Source: Verrucomicrobiota bacterium
GTDB taxonomy: Bacteria; Verrucomicrobiota; Verrucomicrobiia; Chthoniobacterales; JAFAMB01
Length of the DNA: 6,422 nt
Assembly (NCBI GenBank): GCA_019242435.1
Contig: JAFAVN010000593.1
Coordinates: 1-6,422, forward strand
Reading direction: 5' to 3'
Of this stretch, positions 1-5,248 are shown piece by piece. The notes below the pieces were generated by a model. The model had not been told where the DNA came from. It was given only the letters and a program-made list of their open reading frames with translations, and ran no database searches. The position numbers were made by a program, and so were the translations under genes. Each line of letters opens with the position of its first letter. The first letter of the stretch is position 1.

Positions 1-2
1 CC

Positions 3-1118
3 AACTACCCCCTGGCGCTCGCGCCCGGCATGGGACTCAACGCTTTTTTTACCTACACGATCTGTCTCGCTAAGGGAATCCCGTGGCAAGCGGCTCTGGG
101 TTTCGTTTTCTATGGAGGGCTTATTTTTTTCGCGCTGACCATTAGCCGTCTCCGGCAAAGAATTGTCGAAGCAATTCCTCTGGAACTGAAATTAGCAATC
201 ACCTCGGGTATTGGGTTTTTCATTGCACTGATCGGACTAAAGAACGGCGGATTAATCATCGCTAGTCCAGCTACCTTTGTGACTTTAGGTGACCTGAGTA
301 AGCCGGGGCCATGGCTGGTAATCGTCGGCATTGTGCTTACTGGAATTCTGGTGGCGAGACGACTACCTGGATCCATCATCGTGGTTATCGTTTTGCTAAC
401 CCTAGCCGGCCTTTTTATTCCTGCGCCCGACGGGTCCGGCATGATCACCAAGCAGCCGGCCGGATTGTTCAATCTGCCCTCCTCTTTGGCGCCGAGCTTC
501 TTGAAATTAGATCTTGGCTTTTTCTGGAGCCATTTTTTTACAGCATTACCCCTGGTTCTGGCGCTCCTGTTTGTGGATCTGTTCGATAACATGGGCACCT
601 TGACTGGCGTCTCTAAACGCGCCGGCTTGGTCGATGCCAATGGTAACCTGCCGAAGGTGGGTAGGGCGTTCATGGCGGATGCTTGCGCAGCCATGTTCGG
701 GTCGATATTGGGTACCTCTACCGTTACCAGTTATATTGAGAGCGCTGCCGGCGTGGAAGCCGGCGGCCGCACGGGTATGACGGCAATCGTAACTGCGATT
801 TGCTTTTTACTTGCTCTTTTTCTCACGCCCGTGATTCTGATTATTCCTGCGGTGGCGACGGCTCCCGCCTTGGTGGTGGTAGGCGCTTTCATGATGCAGG
901 GCTTGGCCGAGCTCGATCTGCGCGATTTTACAAAGGCCGCGCCGGCGTTCATGACCATCATCATGATGCCTTTCGCATTCAGCATCAGCGAGGGAATTGC
1001 TTTTGGTCTCTTGACTTATGTAGGAATCCAGCTGGGAATCGGCAAAGGCAAGGAGATCGGTGCGCTGACTTACGTGTTAGCGGTTCTGTTTCTGCTGCAT
1101 TTTCTGTTCGGCAGGTGA
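3..1118 (+). CDS. NCS2/AzgA-type purine permease, 5' end cut off by window edge
   Basis: Inner-membrane transporter, probably proton-coupled uptake of a purine base (hypoxanthine, guanine or adenine). The reading frame is open to the left edge, and the residues before the first ATG (NYPLALAPG, from position 3) belong to the conserved block around GMGLNAFF. The ATG at 30 is therefore not the true start. About 371 residues are visible; the family is usually about 430-450, so some 60-70 N-terminal residues lie outside. Family signatures visible are APGMGLNAFF, LFVDLFDNMGTLTGVSKRAGL, and the GTSTVTSYIESAAGVEAGGRTG block, all typical of AzgA-like members. The rest is a series of strongly hydrophobic helices, including LVIVGIVLTGIL, IIVVIVLLTLAGLF and YVLAVLFLLHFLF at the C-terminus. 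Substrate preference cannot be read with certainty; uracil or xanthine transport is less likely given the AzgA-type wording. It lies 59 nt upstream of the response regulator on the same strand, with no obvious terminator between them, so co-transcription is plausible. Confidence 0.93.
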   Translation, partial: NYPLALAPGMGLNAFFTYTICLAKGIPWQAALGFVFYGGLIFFALTISRLRQRIVEAIPLELKLAITSGIGFFIALIGLKNGGLIIASPATFVTLGDLSKPGPWLVIVGIVLTGILVARRLPGSIIVVIVLLTLAGLFIPAPDGSGMITKQPAGLFNLPSSLAPSFLKLDLGFFWSHFFTALPLVLALLFVDLFDNMGTLTGVSKRAGLVDANGNLPKVGRAFMADACAAMFGSILGTSTVTSYIESAAGVEAGGRTGMTAIVTAICFLLALFLTPVILIIPAVATAPALVVVGAFMMQGLAELDLRDFTKAAPAFMTIIMMPFAFSISEGIAFGLLTYVGIQLGIGKGKEIGALTYVLAVLFLLHFLFGR

Positions 1119-1135
1119 GGCCTGGCCGTACATCT

Positions 1136-1166
1136 TATTTGACCGATGCGATCTATTTGACCTATG
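1136..1166 (+). repeat. Short direct repeat TATTTGACCnATG, two copies, upstream of the regulator
   Basis: TATTTGACCGATG (1136-1148) and TATTTGACCTATG (1154-1166) match at 12 of 13 bases and are spaced 18 bp start to start. They occupy most of the gap between permease and regulator. Each contains TTGACC, a near match to a -35 box. With the first copy as -35, a spacer of 18 would put TATGGA in the -10 position, only 3 of 6 matches. It could be a twin binding site or a weak internal promoter, or it could be chance. Confidence 0.3.
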
Positions 1167-1177
1167 GACTATCTCCC

Positions 1178-2599
1178 GTGAGTCGCGAATCCAATGACCC
1201 CTCGAGCCCGCGTGTTCTGATCGCTGATGATCAAGCTGCTGTGCGGGAAGCCTTACGCATTCTACTGGTCAAAGAAGGGTATCATGTTCTGCTGGCGGCC
1301 TCCCCCAAAGAGGTTCTGCAGACCATCAAAAGCGACGAGGTTTCGTTGGTGCTGCTCGACCTTAATTATGCTCGGGACACGACAAGTGGCCAGGAAGGTT
1401 TGGAGTTGATCGGGCAAATCAAAAAACTGGAGAGCGCCCCGCCGATTGTGGTGATGACGGCTTGGGCGACCATCGATTTGGCCGTGGCGGCAATGCAATC
1501 CGGTGCTCGGGATTTCATTCAAAAACCCTGGGAAAATGCGCGGGTCATGGCGATCGTGCGGACGCAGCTCGATTTTGCCGCGGCGGAGCAACGTGGCCGC
1601 CTCCTTGAGTCGGAGAACCAAGTGCTTCGAAGTGACGCCGGGTTGATCCCAAACCGGAAAATGGCTCACCCGAGCGATTTTCTTATCGCTCGTTCACCAG
1701 CGATGAAAGCGGTTGTGGAGACCGTTCAAAGAGTAGCTCCCTCGGACGCGAATGTGTTGATAACCGGTGAGAACGGCACGGGAAAAGGAGTGGCGGCTCG
1801 CGCACTCCATCAGGTGAGCCGGCGCGCCGATAAAGCATTCGTCACAGTGAATATGGGAGGTCTCAATGAAAACCTGTTTGAGAGTGAGCTGTTTGGGCAC
1901 ATGAAAGGGGCTTTCACCGATGCCAAAAGCGATCGAGCCGGCCGGTTTGAAATTGCGGATACCGGAACTCTTTTTCTGGACGAGATCGGGAACATCCCGC
2001 TTTCGCAGCAAGCGAAACTGCTGCGAACGATTGAGACCGGCGAATTTGAACGAGTTGGGTCATCCAAAACTCGTCGGGTAAACGTTCGACTGATCTCTGC
2101 GACCAACGCAGATTTGCCCGGTGAAGTCGAGGCCGGCCGGTTTCGGCGCGATCTCTATTTTCGGGTTCGGACAGTGGAGGTCCAGATCCCAGCGCTGCGC
2201 GATCGGCCGGAAGACATTCTGGCGTTAGCTCAACATTTCTTATATCGGCATGCGCAGCGGTATAACAAGCAGTTTGAGGGGATCGATTCTGCCGCCCAGA
2301 AAGCACTTTTGTTTCATCGCTGGCCAGGAAATGTTCGTGAGCTCGATCATACGATCGAACGCGCCGTTCTCATGGCAGATACCGCTCAAATCCGCCCCAC
2401 CGACCTTGGACTGGGGGATGGAAGCGGACAGGCGGGTTCGGCAAGCATTCGGCTGGAAGACATGACTTTAGAGGAGATCGAAAAAGCACTTATTAAAAAG
2501 GCGCTCAACCGATATGGAGGCAACGCACGACGGGCTGCCGAAGCGCTGGGCCTCAGTCGCAGTACATTTTACCGGCGTCTGCAGCAGTATGGCCTGTAG
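1178..2599 (+). CDS. NtrC-family sigma-54-dependent response regulator (receiver, AAA+, Fis-type HTH)
   Basis: Cytoplasmic transcription activator of a two-component system, 473 residues from a GTG start. The receiver domain spans about residues 11-125, with acidic pocket D17/D18, phospho-acceptor D61, T94 and K116. The AAA+ domain spans about 168-395, with Walker A GENGTGKG (197-204), Walker B GTLFLDEIGN (263-272), arginine-finger region FRRDLYFRV (322-330) and WPGNVREL (382-389). The sigma-54 loop normally written GAFTGA reads GAFTDA (244-249). A Fis-type helix-turn-helix follows at about 431-473 (GGNARRAAEALGLSRSTFYRRL). The frame is open far upstream into the permease gene, but translation there is a shadow. 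GTG 1178 is chosen because it begins just before the conserved PRVLIADDQ strand; TTG 1157 is the alternative. No clear Shine-Dalgarno precedes either. The cognate kinase follows, separated only by an inverted-repeat element. It should activate sigma-54 promoters after phosphorylation, but I see no good -24/-12 promoter in the gaps of this window. Confidence 0.93.
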   Translation: MSRESNDPSSPRVLIADDQAAVREALRILLVKEGYHVLLAASPKEVLQTIKSDEVSLVLLDLNYARDTTSGQEGLELIGQIKKLESAPPIVVMTAWATIDLAVAAMQSGARDFIQKPWENARVMAIVRTQLDFAAAEQRGRLLESENQVLRSDAGLIPNRKMAHPSDFLIARSPAMKAVVETVQRVAPSDANVLITGENGTGKGVAARALHQVSRRADKAFVTVNMGGLNENLFESELFGHMKGAFTDAKSDRAGRFEIADTGTLFLDEIGNIPLSQQAKLLRTIETGEFERVGSSKTRRVNVRLISATNADLPGEVEAGRFRRDLYFRVRTVEVQIPALRDRPEDILALAQHFLYRHAQRYNKQFEGIDSAAQKALLFHRWPGNVRELDHTIERAVLMADTAQIRPTDLGLGDGSGQAGSASIRLEDMTLEEIEKALIKKALNRYGGNARRAAEALGLSRSTFYRRLQQYGL

Positions 2600-2755
2600 A
2601 CGAAACTCGCCTGAAGCTGTAATAGCAGATAGAAGATAGCAGAGGGCGGCCTATTCAACATCTTGAGCAGGGGCATGGTCGCGCGCTCCAAAGCCGCCGC
2701 TGCTATTTGCTATTTGCTATCTGCGATTACGAAACGAGCTTCAGGCGAGTTTCGT
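2600..2755. repeat. 156-bp long inverted-repeat element filling the regulator-kinase gap
   Basis: The outer arms ACGAAACTCGCCTGAAGCT (2600-2618) and its exact reverse complement (2737-2755) match over 19 of 19 bases. Pairing continues imperfectly inward: GTAAT, then GCAGATAG, then AGATAGC/AAATAGC-like heptamers, then GGCGGC (2645-2650) opposite GCCGCC (2693-2698). This gives arms of about 51 and 63 nt around a 42-nt loop. The right arm carries extra bases, including CGTTTC and one more heptamer. The left end abuts the regulator's TAG and the right end abuts the kinase's ATG. It resembles a miniature palindromic repeat (REP/MITE-like), with no transposase inside. As RNA it would be a very stable hairpin that pairs the kinase's ribosome binding site. 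An N-terminal extension of the kinase through this element is possible in frame (TTG 2663, ATG 2675), but it would be repeat-encoded and is not expected to be protein. Confidence 0.9.
2743..2749 (+). promoter_or_regulatory. Probable ribosome binding site of the kinase, inside the repeat arm
   Basis: AGGCGAG lies 6 nt before ATG 2756, a partial Shine-Dalgarno match. It is entirely inside the right 19-bp arm of the inverted repeat, so it would be base-paired whenever the long hairpin forms. It supports ATG 2756 over ATG 2675, whose AGGGG sits only 1 nt from the start codon and is too close. Confidence 0.45.
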
Positions 2756-4150
2756 ATGCACGGTTCTTCCCGAGGTCGCCTGTTTCGGTGGCGCAATCTT
2801 CCATTCGAAAGGTCTGTTCAGATCCTTACTCTCGTGGCGGGTGCTCCTGCCGTGATTGCGACTTTAATTCTATTGTGGTGCGCCAGTTGGCCTTTGTCGG
2901 TCCGGGTCAGTATTGGGGTCATTGTGGCAGGCATTTGGGTCATGTTGGTCTGCGCGGTTCCGCAGCATGTGCTTTTTCCTATTCGTACTTTAACTAACCT
3001 GCTGGCGGCACTACGCGAAGGCGACTATTCCCTCAGGGCTCGAGCCGCGCGTCAGACCGATTCGTTAGGCGAAGTAATGAGGGAAGTTAACGCGCTAGGC
3101 GATCAGCTGCTGGTCGAAAGGCGGCAGGCAACCGAGGCCAGCGCGTTATTAAGAGCGGTGATCAACGCGGTTGAAATCGCAGTGTTCACTTTCGACGATA
3201 ACGGGAAGTTGCGTCTCATGAATCCGGCGGGTGCTGATTTGTTGGCCAGATCCGAGCAACAAGCATTGGACCATGACGCCCAGGAACTCGGCTTGAGCGA
3301 CTGCCTGGCGGGTGAGCCCGTCCGTCTGGTCGAACGGGATTTCCCAGGCAGAACCACAACTCGCTGGGGCTTGCGCCGTACTACCTTTCGCGAGGGCGGA
3401 CGTCCCCATCAATTGCTGGTACTGAGTGATCTCGGGCGTGCCTTGCGAGAAGAGGAGCGGATAGCCTGGCAGCGCTTAATCCGTGTCTTGGGTCACGAAA
3501 TCAATAACTCGCTCGCTCCCATCCAGTCTATTGCCGAAAGTTTAAATGACCTGATGGGAGAGCCGTTGCCGGAGCGATCCGGCACCTGGGAATCCGATAT
3601 CCGGGACGGCATGAAAATCATTGTGGACCGAGCCTCGGCGCTGGGTCGTTTTATGAATGGATACGCTCGACTGGCCCGACTGCCGCCTCCGAACTTAATG
3701 CCGGTGGATCTAGCCCCAATTATCCGACAAGTTGCCGCGCTAGAGCACCGTTTGACGGTGGAAGTAGCGTCTGAGGAGGAAGCGATTGTCTATATCGATC
3801 AAGACCAAATCGAGCAGTTGCTAATCAACTTGGTTAGGAACGCGGTAGATGCCAGCCTGGAGAAAGGCAGAGGCGTGAAGATCAGCTGGGAACGGCTGCC
3901 TAACGAATGGTTAGTTCAAGTAATTGACGAGGGGAATGGCATAGCTAATTCGGCAAACCTATTTGTGCCATTCTTTACGACCAAGGCTACCGGCACAGGT
4001 ATCGGCTTAGTTTTGAGCCGCCAAATCGCGGAGGCTCATGGCGGAAGCCTAACGCTCGAGAATAGGTCCGACGGTGTTGAAGGTTGCGTAGCTAAATTGC
4101 GTTTACCGGTGGCGCGCGCCGGAGGACCTACTGTCTTGTCTCATAAATAG
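2756..4150 (+). CDS. Membrane sensor histidine kinase (HAMP-PAS-HisKA-HATPase), partner of the upstream regulator
   Basis: Inner-membrane sensor kinase of 464 residues, NtrY/PAS-kinase-like. Two membrane segments lie at about residues 23-43 and 47-68 with almost no periplasmic loop, so the signal is more likely sensed in the membrane or cytoplasm. A HAMP-like linker follows (about 69-120, including FPIRTLTNLLAALREGDYSLRAR), then a PAS domain (about 131-225, VFTFDDNGKLRLMNPAG). The HisKA H-box is LGHEINNSLAPI with H247 as phosphorylation site. The ATPase domain is complete: N-box NLVRNAVDA (358-366, key N362), G1 DEGNGI (391-396), F-box VPFFTTK (404-410) and G2 GTGIGL (413-418). ATG 2756 is chosen because sequence before it is repeat DNA and the remaining N-terminus is the usual short lead into TM1. 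Order regulator-then-kinase on one strand indicates a cognate pair. The signal is unknown; proximity to a purine permease and the NtrY-like build hint at nitrogen status, by inference only. Confidence 0.93.
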   Translation: MHGSSRGRLFRWRNLPFERSVQILTLVAGAPAVIATLILLWCASWPLSVRVSIGVIVAGIWVMLVCAVPQHVLFPIRTLTNLLAALREGDYSLRARAARQTDSLGEVMREVNALGDQLLVERRQATEASALLRAVINAVEIAVFTFDDNGKLRLMNPAGADLLARSEQQALDHDAQELGLSDCLAGEPVRLVERDFPGRTTTRWGLRRTTFREGGRPHQLLVLSDLGRALREEERIAWQRLIRVLGHEINNSLAPIQSIAESLNDLMGEPLPERSGTWESDIRDGMKIIVDRASALGRFMNGYARLARLPPPNLMPVDLAPIIRQVAALEHRLTVEVASEEEAIVYIDQDQIEQLLINLVRNAVDASLEKGRGVKISWERLPNEWLVQVIDEGNGIANSANLFVPFFTTKATGTGIGLVLSRQIAEAHGGSLTLENRSDGVEGCVAKLRLPVARAGGPTVLSHK

Positions 4151-4223
4151 GCTGGTTTTCGTTGCGATCAAAAATGCGCCGGCGGCAAAGGCGGCCCGAG
4201 GTTAGGAAAGCTGTCGGGCGCAA

Positions 4224-4252
4224 TTGACGATCGATCGAAGGCAAGACTTAAG
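4224..4252 (+). promoter_or_regulatory. Possible sigma-70-type promoter for the macro-domain gene
   Basis: TTGACG (4224-4229) matches the -35 consensus at 5 of 6 bases. Seventeen bases later is CTTAAG (4247-4252), which shares only 3 of 6 with TATAAT. The position, about 80 nt before the start codon and after the end of the kinase, is sensible for an independent promoter. The -10 is poor, so this is a suggestion only. Confidence 0.25.
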
Positions 4253-4289
4253 GTACTGTTTACGGAGAATTAAGTTCTGGGAGTACTGT
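4246..4289. other. Small dyad and direct repeat in the spacer before the macro-domain gene
   Basis: ACTTAA (4246-4251) and TTAAGT (4270-4275) form an inverted pair 18 bp apart, and GTACTGT occurs twice in direct orientation (4253-4259 and 4283-4289), 30 bp start to start. The cluster overlaps and follows the possible -10 region, where an operator would act. The repeats are short and could arise by chance. Confidence 0.2.
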
Positions 4290-4320
4290 GCTGAACTTGA
4301 GCCACAGATTTCAACGCTTT

Positions 4321-4330
4321 GAGGAGGAGG
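4321..4330 (+). promoter_or_regulatory. Strong Shine-Dalgarno of the macro-domain gene
   Basis: GAGGAGGAGG contains overlapping copies of the ideal GGAGG core, ending 4 nt before ATG 4335. It is by far the best ribosome binding site in the window, fixes the start of the macro-domain gene, and contrasts with the weak sites before the regulator and kinase. Confidence 0.85.
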
Positions 4331-4334
4331 ATTT

Positions 4335-4862
4335 ATGCCAATCCAAACCCGAGTTACCCTTTTAGAGGGTGATATCACCAAAGTGCAGGTGGATGCCATC
4401 GTGAACGCGGCCAACACCTCATTGTTAGGCGGCGGGGGCGTTGATGGCGCGATTCATCGGGCGGCAGGCCGCGAGCTACTGGCGGAATGCCGGATTTTGG
4501 GAGGTTGTCCGACCGGCGAGGCAAGAATTACGGGGGGATATCGGCTCCCGGCCAAGCATGTTATCCATACGGTCGGCCCTGTCTGGACGGGCGGCAATCA
4601 TCAAGAACCGGAACTTCTCGCCAACTGTTACCGCAACTCACTGCGGCTTGCCTGCGAGCATCGCGTTCGAACCATTGCTTTTCCGGCTATCAGCTGCGGT
4701 GTTTACGGCTATCCAATCGACGAGGCCGCCCAGATCGCCGTACACGAGACCTTCGCCTTCCTGAAGCAAAACGAGCTTCCCGAAAGCGTGGTTTTTGTCT
4801 GTTTTGGACGTGAAATTTATGCTGCCTACCGGCGGAAGCTTGGAGAGGCCGGTAATCAGTGA
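4335..4862 (+). CDS. YmdB-type macro-domain O-acetyl-ADP-ribose deacetylase
   Basis: Soluble cytoplasmic macro-domain enzyme, 175 residues, close to the 177 of E. coli YmdB and alignable over its full length. The family hydrolyses O-acetyl-ADP-ribose (a sirtuin product) and can remove ADP-ribose from acidic side chains; E. coli YmdB also modulates RNase III. Visible signatures are GDIT (12-15), VNAANTSLLGGGGVDGAIHRAAG (23-45), HTVGPVW (78-84) and the phosphate-binding loop FPAISCGVYGYP (116-127). N27 and D37 correspond to the catalytic N25 and D35 of YmdB, so the enzyme should be active. The start is fixed by a strong Shine-Dalgarno. It stands alone: no sirtuin, DarT-like toxin or ADP-ribosyltransferase is visible nearby, so a general repair or housekeeping role is favoured over a toxin-antitoxin role. 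The last codons (AGNQ, stop) lie in repeat sequence shared with the 3' end of the convergent amidase gene, so the natural C-terminus may have been reshaped by the repeat. Confidence 0.94.
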   Translation: MPIQTRVTLLEGDITKVQVDAIVNAANTSLLGGGGVDGAIHRAAGRELLAECRILGGCPTGEARITGGYRLPAKHVIHTVGPVWTGGNHQEPELLANCYRNSLRLACEHRVRTIAFPAISCGVYGYPIDEAAQIAVHETFAFLKQNELPESVVFVCFGREIYAAYRRKLGEAGNQ

Positions 4863-4891
4863 CCAGTAATCCAGTAATCAGTAATTAGTGT
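4847..4891 (+). repeat. Left arm: stop-codon repeat plus degenerate AGTAATC heptamers
   Basis: GGCCGGTAATCAGTGA (4847-4862) encodes the end and TGA of the macro-domain gene. It is the inverted copy, 15 of 16 bases, of TCACTCATTACCGGCC at 5233-5248. Immediately after it run degenerate heptamers (AGTAATC, AGTAATC, AGTAATT), with AGTGACC overlapping the stop. The same heptamers appear in inverted orientation on the far side of the tRNA. This resembles short tandem heptamer repeats described in some bacterial intergenic DNA. Confidence 0.75.
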
Positions 4892-4973
4892 GAAGCGACA
4901 GCGAGTGGCGGCAGGACCGGCACGGAATTTGGGATCACGATAGATAAGCCGTCCAATCGGCTGAAAATCCACG

Positions 4974-5002
4974 TTGACCCTCCCGTTCCGCCGATCTAAC
5001 CT
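4974..5002 (+). promoter_or_regulatory. Probable promoter of tRNA-Pro
   Basis: TTGACC (4974-4979, 5 of 6 with the -35 consensus) is followed after 17 bp by TAACCT (4997-5002), which keeps the three most conserved -10 positions (first T, A, last T). Transcription would begin about 7-9 nt before the mature tRNA. Spacing and position fit well; the -10 is imperfect. Confidence 0.4.
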
Positions 5003-5016
5003 ATGCCTCTTTTCAA

Positions 5017-5091
5017 CGGGCTGTGGCTCAGCTTGGCTAGAGCGCCACGTTCGGGACGTGGAGGCCGTGGGTTCAAATCCCACCAGCCCGA
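5017..5091 (+). tRNA. tRNA-Pro, anticodon CGG
   Basis: A complete cloverleaf can be drawn by hand. The acceptor stem is CGGGCTG (5017-5023) with CAGCCCG (5084-5090), all seven pairs. The D stem is GCTC/GAGC. The anticodon stem is CCACG/CGTGG around loop TTCGGGA, with anticodon CGG at 5052-5054 reading codon CCG. The variable loop is AGGCC, and the T arm is GTGGG/CCCAC around TTCAAAT. The C1-G72 first pair with discriminator A73 is the known hallmark of bacterial tRNA-Pro, and G37 after the anticodon is expected. The 3' CCA is not encoded (TTT follows), so it must be added by a nucleotidyltransferase. Confidence 0.97.
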
Positions 5092-5099
5092 TTTCAGTC

Positions 5100-5122
5100 G
5101 GCTTTATCCTGCTTGAAAAGCC
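5100..5122 (+). terminator. Weak hairpin downstream of tRNA-Pro
   Basis: GGCTTT (5100-5105) can pair with AAAGCC (5117-5122) around an 11-nt loop, starting 8 nt after the tRNA. There is no following T-run, so it is at best a processing or weak termination signal and not a canonical intrinsic terminator. I see no better terminator for the tRNA, the macro-domain gene or the amidase. Confidence 0.2.
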
Positions 5123-5172
5123 AGCTATTCCCGGGACCAGCCAGTCCGTCCGATCGACATCTCCAAATACGC

Positions 5173-5248
5173 GCTGATTACTGACTACTGACGCTACTGA
5201 TCGGTGATTACTGCCGGATGCCCGCCCAGCAATCACTCATTACCGGCC
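5173..5248 (-). repeat. Right arm: inverted heptamers and stop-codon repeat of the amidase gene
   Basis: Read on the minus strand, GGCCGGTAATGAGTGA (5248 down to 5233) encodes the last residues and TGA of the amidase and differs by one base from the end of the macro-domain gene. Beyond the stop comes a 19-nt unit without a left-side counterpart. Degenerate heptamers then follow down to about 5173 (GATTACT, GACTACT, GATTACT on the plus strand), the reverse of those at 4863-4891. Together the two arms bracket a roughly 400-bp segment containing tRNA-Pro. Confidence 0.7.

Noticed and set aside
800..1177. Upstream extension of the response regulator into the permease gene
   Set aside because: The frame is open, but the residues are low-complexity shadow sequence opposite well-conserved permease helices. 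The receiver domain begins only after 1178.
2663..2755. N-terminal extension of the kinase from TTG 2663 or ATG 2675
   Set aside because: It would be encoded entirely by the inverted repeat (AICYLLSAITKRASGEF comes from heptamers) and has no usable Shine-Dalgarno. Conserved kinase sequence begins after 2756.
4151..4334. Sigma-54 promoter (TGGC-N8-TTGC type) ahead of the macro-domain gene
   Set aside because: TGGTTTTCGTTGC near 4153 has GG and GC separated by 8 bases and not the required 10. No better match was seen in the other gaps.
4335..4862. DarG-like antitoxin of a DarTG toxin-antitoxin system
   Set aside because: The protein matches stand-alone YmdB along its full length, has no C-terminal antitoxin domain, and no DarT toxin gene is adjacent.
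5070..5235. Integrative-element attachment site at the tRNA 3' end
   Set aside because: Only a 7-base echo (ACCAGCC near 5135) of the tRNA 3' end was found, and there is no integrase gene.
4856..5236. Minus-strand reading frame across the tRNA (contains GFEPTASTSRTW)
   Set aside because: This wording is the well-known false protein produced by translating the antisense of a tRNA gene. The frame also runs through the heptamer repeats.
4847..5248. CRISPR array
   Set aside because: The repeats are 7-bp, degenerate and contiguous, with no 25-35 bp repeats separated by unique spacers, and no cas gene is present.
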